Source: Kitagawia praeruptora
Taxonomy: Eukaryota; Streptophyta; Magnoliopsida; Apiales; Apiaceae
Length of the DNA stretch: 64,000 nucleotides
Assembly: GCA_037693485.1 (NCBI GenBank)
Contig: CM075345.1
Coordinates: 104,712,001-104,776,000 of the forward strand
Direction: 5' to 3'
The notes below the pieces were generated by a model that was given only the letters and a program-made list of their open reading frames with translations, had not been told where the DNA came from and ran no database searches. Made by a program: the position numbers and the translations under genes. Below are positions 10,559-20,849 of this stretch, one piece after another. Each line of letters begins with the position of its first letter. Position 1 is the first letter of the stretch.

Positions 10559-11847
10559 TGTTGAGTATTGAACACAAAGAAAGAATACAGAGGGGGGGTG
10601 AATGGATTCTTGAACTTTTCGTGCCTTGAGTCTGTGTAGCAAACAAGTATTGTGTGTGCAGAGATGTAGATGCGGATAAAGAACAACACAGAACACAATA
10701 TCACTTTAATCTAATGTATTATTAGATAAAGGTTGCTACAATCTGTGAATACAAATGATAGTATTCTCAGCTTCGTTTTTCTCAGAGAGATATAGCTTAC
10801 AGTGTATGAAAAACTCGACTCACACAAAGTTACTAAGTTATGAAGTGAGGCTGTGTCCTTATAGAACATGGATACAGCCTACTTACTGCAAATAAGGTAG
10901 CTAAACAAATTACTTTCTAGTATGTCTATCCTTTTTGAGTAAGTGTCCAAACGGTTACAGATTTGACTTTGCAAAGCCTGTTTAGATCCACTTCTTTAGC
11001 TCCTTGTCTCTTCTATATCTCTCCAAGCTTCCTTGTAGGCTTTCCAGAGCACGTTACAGATTGTGGTCCATAAAGTGCATTGGCTTGTTGCAGGTTTCTG
11101 ACTTGTACAATTTCTTCAGTATTTTGTCTCCAAGAATGTATTCGAGAAGTGACTAAGTAAGTGATTCGAGAACTAGAATTGACTTGATCGATAACTCTGA
11201 GTTCTCGAACACTGTTATATTGACATATCGAACCACTTCTCGAATAGCTCTTTTCCATCAGGATTCCTTGAGTTGTCGAACAGAACATTTGACTTATCGA
11301 ATCCTCGAGATATCGAATAGCTTTCTGAGTCCTTGAGATATCGAATGGAACTTTGACTTGTTGACTCTTTGAGAACTCGAATACCATCTTGACTTGTTGA
11401 CTTCTTGAGTTCTCGAATAGAGTAGTAGACATATCGAATCTCTGAGATATCGAATGAGATATCGAACAGTGTATTCAGAGATATCGAATAGTGTCTTGAG
11501 ATATCGAATCCCTGACTTCTCGAATGCTGGACTTCTCGAATAGACAAATATACTTCTCGAATTGGTACTTAGGCAAATTCTTCATTTCTTTAAATCCCAA
11601 CTGTGATTATTTGACAGTCTTTAACTCCTTGCTTGAGGCATGAACCTTGGAACTTCTTTCAAGCATTATTCTAGACTCTATAAGTACAATTACACAACTA
11701 GGATTTGATGCCTACTACAAGTACACTACAAACAGAAACTCTACAACTAGAGGTTCCCTCAGTTAAGAGGTCATGTAAGTAATGCAAAGCATTACAAATA
11801 ATTAGGCTTGTTATTAGATGTGTACAGGCATGTCTCTGTAACTAACA
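10559..11847 (-). repeat. 3' LTR of element A
   Basis: 1289 bp, paired with 23378-24665. The stretch 11130-11570 holds a dense cluster of TCGA-centred words (TTCTCGAA, ATTCGAGAAGT, ATATCGAAT) in both orientations, more than twenty in about 440 bp. Confidence 0.93.
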
Positions 11848-11861
11848 ATCTCCCCCAAATT
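11848..11861 (-). other. Polypurine tract of element A
   Basis: The minus strand reads AATTTGGGGGAGATT directly before the 3' LTR, matching the tract of element C. Confidence 0.85.
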
Positions 11862-12005
11862 GTGAGTGAGACCCTTAGTCACAATTTCATGTCTGATAAC
11901 AAGCCTAACATACATAAGGATAAGACTTTAAAAGTACAGGTATGTATATTGATTGAACACATAAATGGAATTACAAGATAAATACTCTTACAGTATGATG
12001 AGGTA

Positions 12006-13817
12006 CTAGCCATTTTCATTTGATTGCATCTCCATTGCTTTGGCTTGTAGATCATCATATGCTTTCTGTTTCCTTTCTTTCTCCTTTCTTGCATTCTCAT
12101 CTATTGCTCTTATGATTTCTGCCATAGCATCCAATTCTTCAATCATGATAGAGTTTTTGAAATCTTCAAGCACTGGCTTCAGAATGTTGGCAGGATAGTG
12201 ACTGAGTAGGTTCATTCTTATATTGACATTGTCTCCATTTCTTCTCCTATACTTCACCACATAGGGATCAAACTGAACTCTACACAATCCCTTTGCCCTT
12301 AGCTTTTCTGCTTCAATCTCCAGTCTGTCAATTTCTTTCTCCCTTTCTAACCACTTCTCATAGCAGCCCTTTCTCATCTTTTCAGCATAATCTCTCTTCA
12401 TTTTCACAAAGTCAATCAATTCCAGCTTCCATACTTTCTCTACCTTATCTTTAGAGTCCAGCAATGCAATGATTCTTTCTATCTCATATAATTTACCCCA
12501 ATTTTGACAACCCCCTTGTTTGAATTTCATTTCTCTCCCATCAGTGTACTTGATTTCAAGGTGGTCATTCACAATTGCAGCATAGCATATCTTTTGAGCT
12601 CTTAGAAATTGCAGTTGCTCTTCATCAAAATCTTCATCTAGTGGTTGGATTTTCAATCCTGGAATGATTGTTAGAGCTCTTGATTTAGATAGCTTCACTC
12701 TTCTTGCAGCATGTTTGACTTTAATCTTCTTTACATGGTTGCCAGGCAGTAACTTGTGACCCTTGCTAGAAGACCATTGTAGTACTCCACTAGCAGTTTG
12801 CTTATGGATACATACACCTGGTTTCTTGATTTGAATCCTCTTCACTTCTTGAGGTGCCAAAACAGTTGCAGAAGCCAGAGATGTTAATTTTGACGAATCA
12901 TTACTAGTGACACCCACCCTAGACATTAAGCCTTGTGTTGTGGTAGAAGTATCATTAGTAATATTCATGGCTTGCTGTTTTCCCTTCTTCTTTTCATAGA
13001 CCTTTCCTCCATCCTTGTCATCATCCTTCTTTCTGCTTTTATCATCCCTTTTCTTCTTGTCATCACTGCCCTTATATCTCCCTTGATCTCCACCCCTGCT
13101 TCCACTTTTATCATGATCATCCTTGTCTTGATTTAACTTTCCACTTTGAGCAATAGGCTTGATGTCTGTTTGAGAGTTGATAAACTTCACCAGAATGTTA
13201 AGAGCCTCCTTTTTAGATTCAGATTTTCCACTCCTTGAATGTAGAACTCCAGCCAGAAACTTTATGGTAGACATGTTGTTTGTTTTTAGATGTTGGCCAA
13301 ATCTGAAAGCAACAATGTCTTGATCCTTTTCATATAGAATACAATGTGGCTGAGGAACTACTTGAGGCAGTTGAGATTTCATGCACTTGGTGAGAATCTC
13401 TTTGAGCATATTGTTGTCTGATGAGTTATTCCTTTCTATCTTCTTGATGATTGTTCCTAGTTCAGAGCTAGATAGAATTTGAAAGGCTTCAATGTGGATG
13501 TGAAAGAGGTTCTTGGCAGTGTGAACTAAGACTTCTCTATCATTAGTAAGGATGATGGCATGGGGATTGGTTTGCACAATTTCTCTTCTTACTACAGTGA
13601 CTAGAAACACATCTTGCACAAGAAGCTTGATGTAGTCAAAGTAGTGGAAATTGGCTCTTTTCCTTAACTCTTGTAGATGCTTCAAAAAGGATATGTCATG
13701 GTATAGTCTAGAGTTTGCAGTTTCTTGACATACCCTTTGAGTAAGCACATTTCTGAAATCTGAAGGTTTCGCTTGAAGGGATTGTTTAGCAATGTCAGGG
13801 ATGACAAATTCATATTC
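12006..13817 (-). pseudogene. Third gene of element A, C-terminal part (unknown function)
   Basis: The frame runs from directly after a TAA (13818-13820) to the stop at 12006; the first ATG-like codon is at 13748 but the protein reads through from 13817 in the same frame as the preceding ORF. About 600 residues: an N-terminal helical domain (YHDISFLKHLQELRKRANFH), then a Lys/Asp-rich disordered linker (13140-12980, DKKKRDDKSRKKDDDK). The C-terminal module has DGREMKF, a Trp/Lys helix, KYRRRNGDN and a charged coiled coil, matching the order in element C. No enzyme motif is visible. It may be a nucleic-acid-associated or structural protein, which is inference only. Confidence 0.65.
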
Positions 13818-14330
13818 TTACTTCCCTTCAGTTTCAGATGGCTTGGCAGCTTCATCTACAACCACTTTCTTCAACTTGTCATCCTTGGATACTGGCTTAG
13901 TTTTCTCAGGCTGAGATGACTTAGCAGTTCTTGATTGGCCATCCTTAGTCTCCCCCTTTGTCTGAGGCTCCCCCTTAGATTTTGAGTTCCTTGTTATCCT
14001 CTTCTCCCCCTTAGGCTTGTTGTCAGGCACAGAGGCTGTAGTAGGGGCCTTAGGAGTTGAAGATTCTTCAAGTAGAGGGATACCCATGTGCTTCATCATG
14101 GCAGACAGCATAGTTTGTTGATGCAGAAGAACATCAGCAGTGGTAGTGGCTTGAGTGACCAGCTGCTCAGTGAGATTTGTAACTGTGCCTGCTAGATGGG
14201 CATTGGATTCTTTGAGAGACAGCACCTCCCTTTCAAGAGTATCAACCTTGTTGAGCAGTTCAGTGGCCTTGAAACCAGTTAAGGATTGATCTTGCAGTCT
14301 TTTGACCTCAAACTTTGTCATTTCATGCAC
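13818..14330 (-). pseudogene. Third gene of element A, middle part (coiled coil and basic linker)
   Basis: 170 codons in the same frame as 13817-12006, separated from it by one in-frame TAA. It has a leucine-rich coiled coil (FEVKRLQDQSLTGFKATELL ... TLEREVLSLKESNAHL) followed by a Lys/Ser/Thr-rich stretch (KGEKRITRNSKSKGEPQTKG). The upstream ORF overlaps it in another frame around 14345-14400. The simplest reading is one long ancestral protein broken here by an indel and a nonsense change. Confidence 0.65.
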
Positions 14331-14344
14331 AGGGACTTCAGTGA

Positions 14345-16750
14345 CTAGCTTGTCTCCATACTGATTTTTGAACAGGTCCTCAACATGGCAGTTGCATCTG
14401 TGGTCTGAGTAGAGAGAGCATCAAACTTAGTTCCCAGACTTGTGATAGTGTCATGGAGTAGGGCTAGACCATTATCCATCTTGATACAGGTTGATTTGCA
14501 GGCTAGGATGTCCTTGAGCACAGTCTCCAATGGAGGGAATTTTGCCTCAAATGTTCTCTTAACTTCTCCCACTGTAGTGACAGTCTGAGCACACACCCTG
14601 TTGACCTCAGTCTTGACTCCTTTACCCAAATAGTGTGCAGCCTTGAGGAAGCCCTTGTATGAATCATTTATGGCCTCATACACTTCACCAGGGGTGAGAG
14701 ATTTTGCATTGGATCCCAGTGAAGTGATGTATTCTTCTCTAAGATATTGAAGAGCTTCATCAAGAGGAATGACATTCTTTCCTTGCAACCAGGCATCCAC
14801 ATTTCCATCTCTCTCAGCTTCATCAGTTATTTTTTGTTGTTGCTGCTCTATATCTACTTTATGACATAGCAAGATGGCTTCATAGTCTGAGTTTGGTAGA
14901 TTGGAGGTCACCAAGTTTTGAGAAATCTTTACGAACTCAGGGATCTGATCCACAACCAAGCTTTGAAGTGCTTCAACCGTCAATTGTGATGGAACAGACC
15001 CTGATCCTGAAGCACTGTCATGTTGCACAGGCTTCAGCCATTGGGACAAAAAGTCAGAGCTAGAGCTAGGCAAGCTAGACTCCTCAGTTACAGATGCAAC
15101 TTCTATAACCGGATGGATTGACTCTACTACTGGTGTCACCACAGAAGTGGGATGAATTACACCAGCAGTTGACACAGGCATAGAGTCTCTAGTAAAAACT
15201 AGTGGAACCTCTGTGTTTGTGATGGTGTCATCAGGAGATGCCCCAGCATTCATTCCCTCACCATCTAAATGTGGGTTCTGAGTGGTGAGCAAAGTGTCAT
15301 GCACTAAGTCACTTGAGTCCATTGGCTCACCAAGAGAAAAGGATTCTTGGTGATCAATGCCTTGCTCTTCAATTGCTTGAATTACAGGCTCCAAAGAAAT
15401 TTGGGATGAAGGTTCTGAAAGAGAAGTGTGTTGTAGAGTAGATTTTGGCAACTCCCCCTGAGAGATAGAGGGAGTTTCAAGTGTGATGTGCTCTCCACTC
15501 AGTGTAGTGCCAGCCTTATCACTCCCATGTGCTGACTCTGTACAAGAAGGTGCATTGGGGAGGATGCTTGATTCTATAGGTGCACCCTGTTGAGAGGATA
15601 CACCTAGTGAGCTGTGTGCCCCTGATTTTACAACTTCAGCCATTTGTGTGACTGAAGAGGTGGTCTTAGTTTTCTTCTTCTTTGGCCTTTGTAAGGGTGA
15701 CTCAGGTTCCTCACTTTCTAGCCCTAGTTCCACAGCCAATGCTGCTTCAGATAATATATTCAGTGGTGCAGACATTACTTCCTTTCTCTTCTTTTTACTA
15801 ACATCACCCTTTTGAGAGGATGATGCAGTTGGCTCAGTGTGTGGTAGAGTGTTTGGTTGAGAGGGTTGGTTAGCAGGCCCTGGGTTAGCATTTTGTTCTA
15901 CTTGCTTGGGCTGTGCTAACTTAGATTTTGCATCAAATGTTGGCATGTTGTGGGGATAAGTTCTAAACAAACTCTCCATATGGGGAGTTATGTTCAGTCT
16001 TACATCCACATCATTCCTAGTCTCCAAATTACCAGAAATGAGTTTGGTCATGGACTTAGGATAGCCTATTCTATTTTTATCAATCCCAGGCAATTCAATC
16101 AATGAAGCATTCTTAAAATTAAGTACAGATTGAATAAAGCGAGGGAAGAAAATATCAGTACCTCTCTTGGTTGTGTTCTTACCAAGTCTTCCATATAGTT
16201 CTTGGAGGATGATTTGGCCAACATCTATCTTCTTTCCATAGGCCAATGCATAGCCAATTTGCTGCACATGTGCACTGATTTGATCAAAGCTTGATTTCCT
16301 GGCAGTGAAGACTTGAAGAAGAGTTGCAAACACATAGCTCCACTCCTTTATCAGATTCTTTCTGTTTAGCTTTCCAAGATTGATCCCATCTGAGTAGTTG
16401 ATGAACTCAAAGAATTCCTCTAACTCTGCATTAGTGGCCAGTCTGTCAAATGATTCTTGTTGTAGGCCCAGTGCTTGATTCATGTCTGCAGGAGTGATAG
16501 TGATTTCCTTATCTTGAATCTTGCAGTAGATGATGTATGAGGTGATTACGTTTTCCAGGGCTACAACCTCCACAATAGCAGTACCCCAAAACTGTTCCAG
16601 GATATCTAGATACAGAGTTGGGTTGGCAGAGAGTGCATCCTTGATGTATGACTCAGCCATCCATTTCACAAAGCACTTGAAATTGGCATTGGGTGCTTCA
16701 ACATCACTAGTGAGAGCGATGAAGTTGGTGTTGAACTTTACTGTTGCCAT
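14345..16750 (-). CDS. Third gene (env-like) of element A, N-terminal ORF, 801 aa
   Basis: ATG at 16750 in good plant context (ACAAATGGC), preceded by a CT-rich leader. Residues 1-260 form a folded-looking domain with a KEWSY...F(T/S)...K.S.FD...YGK..DVG...(E)LYG(R/K)LG...R pattern. The first ORF of element B (61508 onward) has the same pattern, so it is a conserved domain related to what databases call 'putative plant transposon protein'. Residues 270-620 are Pro/Ser/Thr-rich and disordered, with a KKKRK basic patch. Residues 640-800 are helical/coiled coil. There is no signal peptide or clear membrane span, so an envelope role is not supported. It ends by frameshift into the next ORF near 14370-14400. 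Confidence 0.75.
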   Translation of the reverse strand: MATVKFNTNFIALTSDVEAPNANFKCFVKWMAESYIKDALSANPTLYLDILEQFWGTAIVEVVALENVITSYIIYCKIQDKEITITPADMNQALGLQQESFDRLATNAELEEFFEFINYSDGINLGKLNRKNLIKEWSYVFATLLQVFTARKSSFDQISAHVQQIGYALAYGKKIDVGQIILQELYGRLGKNTTKRGTDIFFPRFIQSVLNFKNASLIELPGIDKNRIGYPKSMTKLISGNLETRNDVDVRLNITPHMESLFRTYPHNMPTFDAKSKLAQPKQVEQNANPGPANQPSQPNTLPHTEPTASSSQKGDVSKKKRKEVMSAPLNILSEAALAVELGLESEEPESPLQRPKKKKTKTTSSVTQMAEVVKSGAHSSLGVSSQQGAPIESSILPNAPSCTESAHGSDKAGTTLSGEHITLETPSISQGELPKSTLQHTSLSEPSSQISLEPVIQAIEEQGIDHQESFSLGEPMDSSDLVHDTLLTTQNPHLDGEGMNAGASPDDTITNTEVPLVFTRDSMPVSTAGVIHPTSVVTPVVESIHPVIEVASVTEESSLPSSSSDFLSQWLKPVQHDSASGSGSVPSQLTVEALQSLVVDQIPEFVKISQNLVTSNLPNSDYEAILLCHKVDIEQQQQKITDEAERDGNVDAWLQGKNVIPLDEALQYLREEYITSLGSNAKSLTPGEVYEAINDSYKGFLKAAHYLGKGVKTEVNRVCAQTVTTVGEVKRTFEAKFPPLETVLKDILACKSTCIKMDNGLALLHDTITSLGTKFDALSTQTTDATAMLRTCSKISMETS

Positions 16751-17594
16751 TTGTGTAGAAGAGAGGAAAGAAATTGAAGGTTGAAGAAGAAATCTGGTTT
16801 TTCGTTGATAGGGTTTCAGGGGTTTTGGGAGTTTAGGTGCTTGAGAAATCGAATGAAATGAATCGAATAGATGTGGAATTGTATAAGTATGAAGTACTTG
16901 AATTGTCGATTAGATGAAAGTTTTGTATCGACAAGTCAGGCATTCGAGAAGTAGAAAACAACTATTCGAGAAGTCAAGAAAGGCTTAATCGATAACTCAA
17001 GCAGGTAGAAACTCACAGCTGGCGGTTATCTAACTCAAAAATAGTTCTAAATTAAATAAAATGTGTTTTTATGAGTGAATTGAACTTTTAGACAAGAGTC
17101 CAAAATCGGTTAAAATTCAGCGAGAATTCAGCCTTTTCAAATGATTCAAGAACTCAAATATAGTGTTCGAGAACTCAATCATTCGAGAACTCAGTTACTA
17201 TATTCGAGAAGTCAAGAATACCTCTATTCGATATCTCAGAAAGACTCTATTCGAGAACTCAAGAGTACTCTAATGAGACTTGTTAGAGATGTCGAATAGT
17301 GAATCATTCGAGAAGTCTGACTTATCGAACTATACCCATCACTCATAAAAATTTGATTTTCACTATCTTTTAAAATTTACCAGACATATTCATTGAAGAA
17401 TATCCTAGCAAATTAAATAGTGATTTTCTCAAAATTTCATAGAAATTTTAAGTTAATAGAAATATGATTTTCAACATATGCAACAGATTTGAAATATTTA
17501 TAAATCATATTTCAGCCAACACTTACTCCAAAAATATTGAGAATTTAGATAAAGTAAGTGTTTACTGCTGCAACAATCTAGATGTTGTATTCAC
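16751..17594 (-). promoter_or_regulatory. Spacer between pol and third gene of element A: motif array and promoter-like leader
   Basis: 844 bp without an ORF. The stretch 16840-17340 holds about fifteen TCGA-centred words (ATTCGAGAAGTC, ATTCGAGAACTC, ATCGATAACTC, ATGTCGAATAG), the same words that crowd the LTR. The last 100 nt before the ATG are CT/CA-rich like a plant 5' UTR. A weak TATA-like TATACAAT lies near 16876-16883 (minus). This suggests a separate transcript for the third gene; no transcript evidence is available from sequence. Confidence 0.5.
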
Positions 17595-20500
17595 TTAGCC
17601 AGAATCTGAAGAATTCAGCATTCCAATCTCACTTACCAACCTTGTGAAGGTGGCTTCATCTAATGGCTTAGTGAATATATCAGCTAGTTGTTTATCTGTA
17701 GAGACATAATGCAACTCAATGGTTCCATTAGTTGCATGTTCTCTTATGAAATGATATCTGATGTCAATGTGCTTTGTTCTAGAATGATTGACAGGATTGG
17801 CAACTATAGAGATTGCACTTGTGTTGTCACACATGATTGGAATTCTTTCCAACACAAGTCCATAATCTCTAAGTTGATTTCTAATCCAAAGCACTTGAGC
17901 ACAGCAACTTCCAGCAGCTATGTATTCAGCCTCAGCTGTAGAAGTTGACACAGATTGTTGCTTCTTGCTATACCAAGAAACTAACCTTTGTCCAAGAAAC
18001 TGGCAGCTTCCTGAGGTGCTTTTCCTATCCACTCTGCATCCAGCATAATCAGCATCAGAATAACCAACCAGATTGAACCCTGTGTCCTTAGGATACCATA
18101 AGCCCAAGTTTGGAGTGCCCTTCAGATATCTAAAGATCCTTTTTATTGCAATCAAATGTGATTCCTTTGGATTTGATTGAAATCTAGCACATAGACATGT
18201 AGCAAACATGATGTCTGGCCTACTTGCAGTGAGGTAGAGTAGAGAACCAACCATGCCTCTGTAGACTGAGATATCTACTTTCTTTCCTTTAGCATCTTCA
18301 TCCAACTTAGTTGCAGTGGCCATGGGTGTCTTTGCAGATGAGCAGTCTTCCAAGTCAAACTTCTTCAATAGATCCTTGATGTATTTGGTCTGACTGATAA
18401 AGATACCATCCTTCCTTTGACTGACTTGCAACCCAAGAAAGAATGTCAACTCTCCCATCATACTCATCTCATATCTGCTCTGCATGAGTTTGGAAAATTT
18501 CTCACATAGCTTCTCATTTGTAGACCCAAAAATGATATCATCCACATAAATTTGGACTAGGATAATATCATCACCATGCTTCTTGTAAAACAGTGTCTTG
18601 TCCAATGTGCCTCTAGTGAATTGATTTTCAAGAAGAAATTGTGATAAAGTATCATACCATGCTCTTGGAGCTTGCTTAAGTCCATACAGTGCCTTAAGCA
18701 ATCTGTAGACAAATTCTGGGAAATGTGGATCCTCAAAGCCAGGTGGTTGTTGCACATAAACCTCTTCTTCCAACTCTCCATTTAGAAATGCACTCTTGAC
18801 ATCCATTTGATAAACTTTAAAGTTTGAATGAGCAGCAAATGCCAAGAATATTCTGATGGCTTCCAATCTAGCAACAGGAGCAAATGTCTCATCATAATCA
18901 ATGCCTTCCTGTTGAGAGTATCCTTTTGCAACCAGCCTTGCTTTGTTTCTTATTATTACACCATCTTCATCCATCTTATTCTTCAGAACCCATTTTGTTC
19001 CAACAATGGTTCTATTCTTTGGTGCAGGCACAAGTTCCCATACTTTGTTCCTTTCAAATTGATTCAACTCTTCTTGCATAGCAATAATCCAATCTGGATC
19101 CAACAGTGCATCATCAAGTTTCTTAGGCTCAACTTGTGATAGAAAACATCCATAGAGGCACTCATTTTGAGTTGCTCTCCTAGTCCTTACTCCTGCATTA
19201 GGATCTCCAATGATTTGCTCTGCAGTGTGTGATCTATCCCATTTCCTCGAGTGTTCAGCCTGACTTCTCATTCTTGATGTTGCTTCATCATCCACATCAT
19301 GGTCATCCTCATTTCCTCCCCCTGTGAAGTTGCCATTACTCACAGGTGTGTCTTGGACGATTGGCACAAATTCTTCTCTTGTATCATTATTCACTTGAGT
19401 TTGTTGAACTTGAGTTTCAACTCCAGTTTCAACCTCTTCATCAGAATCATCTAGATTATCAAACCTCAATGGATCTTTGTCTTCATCATTGGCTTCTTCT
19501 AGTCCAGGTAGTTTGCTGTCATCAAATGTTACATCTGTGCTTTCCATAACTTTCTTTTGACTGATGACATAAACCTTGTATGCAATTCTTTCCATAGAAT
19601 AGCCAAGAAAAATTCCTTCAAATGCTTTTGCATCAAATTTTCCAACATATTCAGAGTTATTCTTTAGTACAAAGCATTTGCTTCCAAAAGTATAAACATA
19701 CTTTAGAGTAGGCTTCTTTCCAGTCATCAAGTTGTAAGGTGTCTTTCCAGTGTTTTTGTTGATGAGGGTTCTGTTCTGAATATAGCATGCAGTACTCACA
19801 GCCTCAGCCCAAAAACATGTAGGCATTTTTGCATCAAGTAACATTGTTCTAGCAGCCTCAATTAGAGTTCTATTCTTTCTCTCAACAACTCCATTTTGTT
19901 GTGGAGTCCTTGGAGCTGAGAATTGCTGAGAAATACCATTCTCTTTACAGAATGCTTCGAGTATGGCATTTCTGAACTCTGTTCCATTATCACTTCTCAG
20001 TGCAATCACACTTGCATTGTTTGCCTTTGCTTCCTTGTCAACTTTCTTTATATGCTCAATAATTACTTGTGGAGCCTCATCTTTTGATGCCAGAAATTCC
20101 ACCCATGTATACCTTGAAAAATCATCAACCATTACCAGGGCATACTTCTTTCTTCCAAGTGACATAATGTTGACAGGCCCAAACAAATCCATATGAATGA
20201 GTTGTAATGGCTTGGTTATTGATGTCACTGTCTTTGACTTGTGGCTTGATCTTTTCATTTTTCCTTTTTGACAAGCCTCACACACTCCTTCTTGGCAGAA
20301 TTCAAGTGTGGGCATGCCTCTCACTAACTCTCTTTTGACTAGAGAATTAATGGCCTTGAAGTTCAGGTGTGATAGTTTCTTGTGCCACAGCCAACAATCT
20401 TCATTTGATGCTTTTGAGTAAAAGCAACAAATTTTGTCCTTGTTTGCAGAGTCCATATTGGCTACAAACAGGCTTCCCTTCCTCACTCCAGATAGAGCAA

Positions 20501-20849
20501 AATCACCAGTCTTCTTGTGGGTGATCAAACATTCATCTTTGTCAAAATTCACTTTAAATCCTCTATCAGTAAACTGACCAACACTTAGCAGATTATGCTT
20601 GAGCCCCTTGACTAGTGCTACATCTTCAATGATGACATTACCAACTTTCAGCTTGCCATATCCCAATGTGTTACCCATGCTGTCATCTCCAAAAGCAACC
20701 ATTGGGCCAGCCTTTTCCTCATACTGTGATAGCAGGGCCATATCACCAGTCATATGATTTGAGCATCCACTGTCCAAAATCCACATGACCTTCTTTTCAC
20801 TTTCTTTGCCCTGCAAACACAAAGGTATTACTTTTCCTTTGGTACCCAA
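17595..20849 (-). CDS. pol: Pol polyprotein of element A (PR-INT-RT-RNase H), 1084 codons
   Basis: Uninterrupted frame. In order: aspartic protease LDSGCSNHMTGD (about residues 24-36); GAG-pre-integrase zinc motif LWHKKLSHLNF...CEACQKGK (about 155-200); integrase core with HMDLFGPV, RSDNGTEF and PQQNGVVERKNRTLIEAARTM; acidic linker (about 440-570); RT with GTKWVLKNKMDEDG, ARLVAKGYSQ, MDVKSAFLNGELEEEVYV, LYGLKQAPRAWY and catalytic YVDDIIFGS; RNase H with GYSDADYAGC and STAEAEYIAAGSCCAQ; end TKPLDEATF. The frame starts inside the end of gag with no ATG (first codon TTG), in -1 register to gag with a 22-nt overlap. It is probably made as a Gag-Pol fusion by an unidentified mechanism. Confidence 0.95.
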   Translation of the reverse strand: MGTKGKVIPLCLQGKESEKKVMWILDSGCSNHMTGDMALLSQYEEKAGPMVAFGDDSMGNTLGYGKLKVGNVIIEDVALVKGLKHNLLSVGQFTDRGFKVNFDKDECLITHKKTGDFALSGVRKGSLFVANMDSANKDKICCFYSKASNEDCWLWHKKLSHLNFKAINSLVKRELVRGMPTLEFCQEGVCEACQKGKMKRSSHKSKTVTSITKPLQLIHMDLFGPVNIMSLGRKKYALVMVDDFSRYTWVEFLASKDEAPQVIIEHIKKVDKEAKANNASVIALRSDNGTEFRNAILEAFCKENGISQQFSAPRTPQQNGVVERKNRTLIEAARTMLLDAKMPTCFWAEAVSTACYIQNRTLINKNTGKTPYNLMTGKKPTLKYVYTFGSKCFVLKNNSEYVGKFDAKAFEGIFLGYSMERIAYKVYVISQKKVMESTDVTFDDSKLPGLEEANDEDKDPLRFDNLDDSDEEVETGVETQVQQTQVNNDTREEFVPIVQDTPVSNGNFTGGGNEDDHDVDDEATSRMRSQAEHSRKWDRSHTAEQIIGDPNAGVRTRRATQNECLYGCFLSQVEPKKLDDALLDPDWIIAMQEELNQFERNKVWELVPAPKNRTIVGTKWVLKNKMDEDGVIIRNKARLVAKGYSQQEGIDYDETFAPVARLEAIRIFLAFAAHSNFKVYQMDVKSAFLNGELEEEVYVQQPPGFEDPHFPEFVYRLLKALYGLKQAPRAWYDTLSQFLLENQFTRGTLDKTLFYKKHGDDIILVQIYVDDIIFGSTNEKLCEKFSKLMQSRYEMSMMGELTFFLGLQVSQRKDGIFISQTKYIKDLLKKFDLEDCSSAKTPMATATKLDEDAKGKKVDISVYRGMVGSLLYLTASRPDIMFATCLCARFQSNPKESHLIAIKRIFRYLKGTPNLGLWYPKDTGFNLVGYSDADYAGCRVDRKSTSGSCQFLGQRLVSWYSKKQQSVSTSTAEAEYIAAGSCCAQVLWIRNQLRDYGLVLERIPIMCDNTSAISIVANPVNHSRTKHIDIRYHFIREHATNGTIELHYVSTDKQLADIFTKPLDEATFTRLVSEIGMLNSSDSG

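Noticed and set aside
10325..10696. 123-aa minus ORF and its twin at 23286-23522
   Set aside because: They lie across the A LTR ends (one runs into the D LTR); no protein-like composition and identical because the LTRs are identical.
11013..11547. Overlapping 139- and 110-aa ORFs rich in ISR/RYLE repeats, repeated at 23831-24365
   Set aside because: They are translations of the TCGA word cluster inside the LTRs, not genes.
15000..15700. Search for signal peptide or transmembrane span to support a true envelope protein in element A
   Set aside because: The region is hydrophilic and Ser/Thr/Pro-rich; no hydrophobic span of about 20 residues was seen.
19963..20196. Plus-strand ORFs opposite pol of element A (also 17688-17948, 18828-19139, 19346-19549)
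   Set aside because: Shadows of the pol frame with no coding logic of their own.
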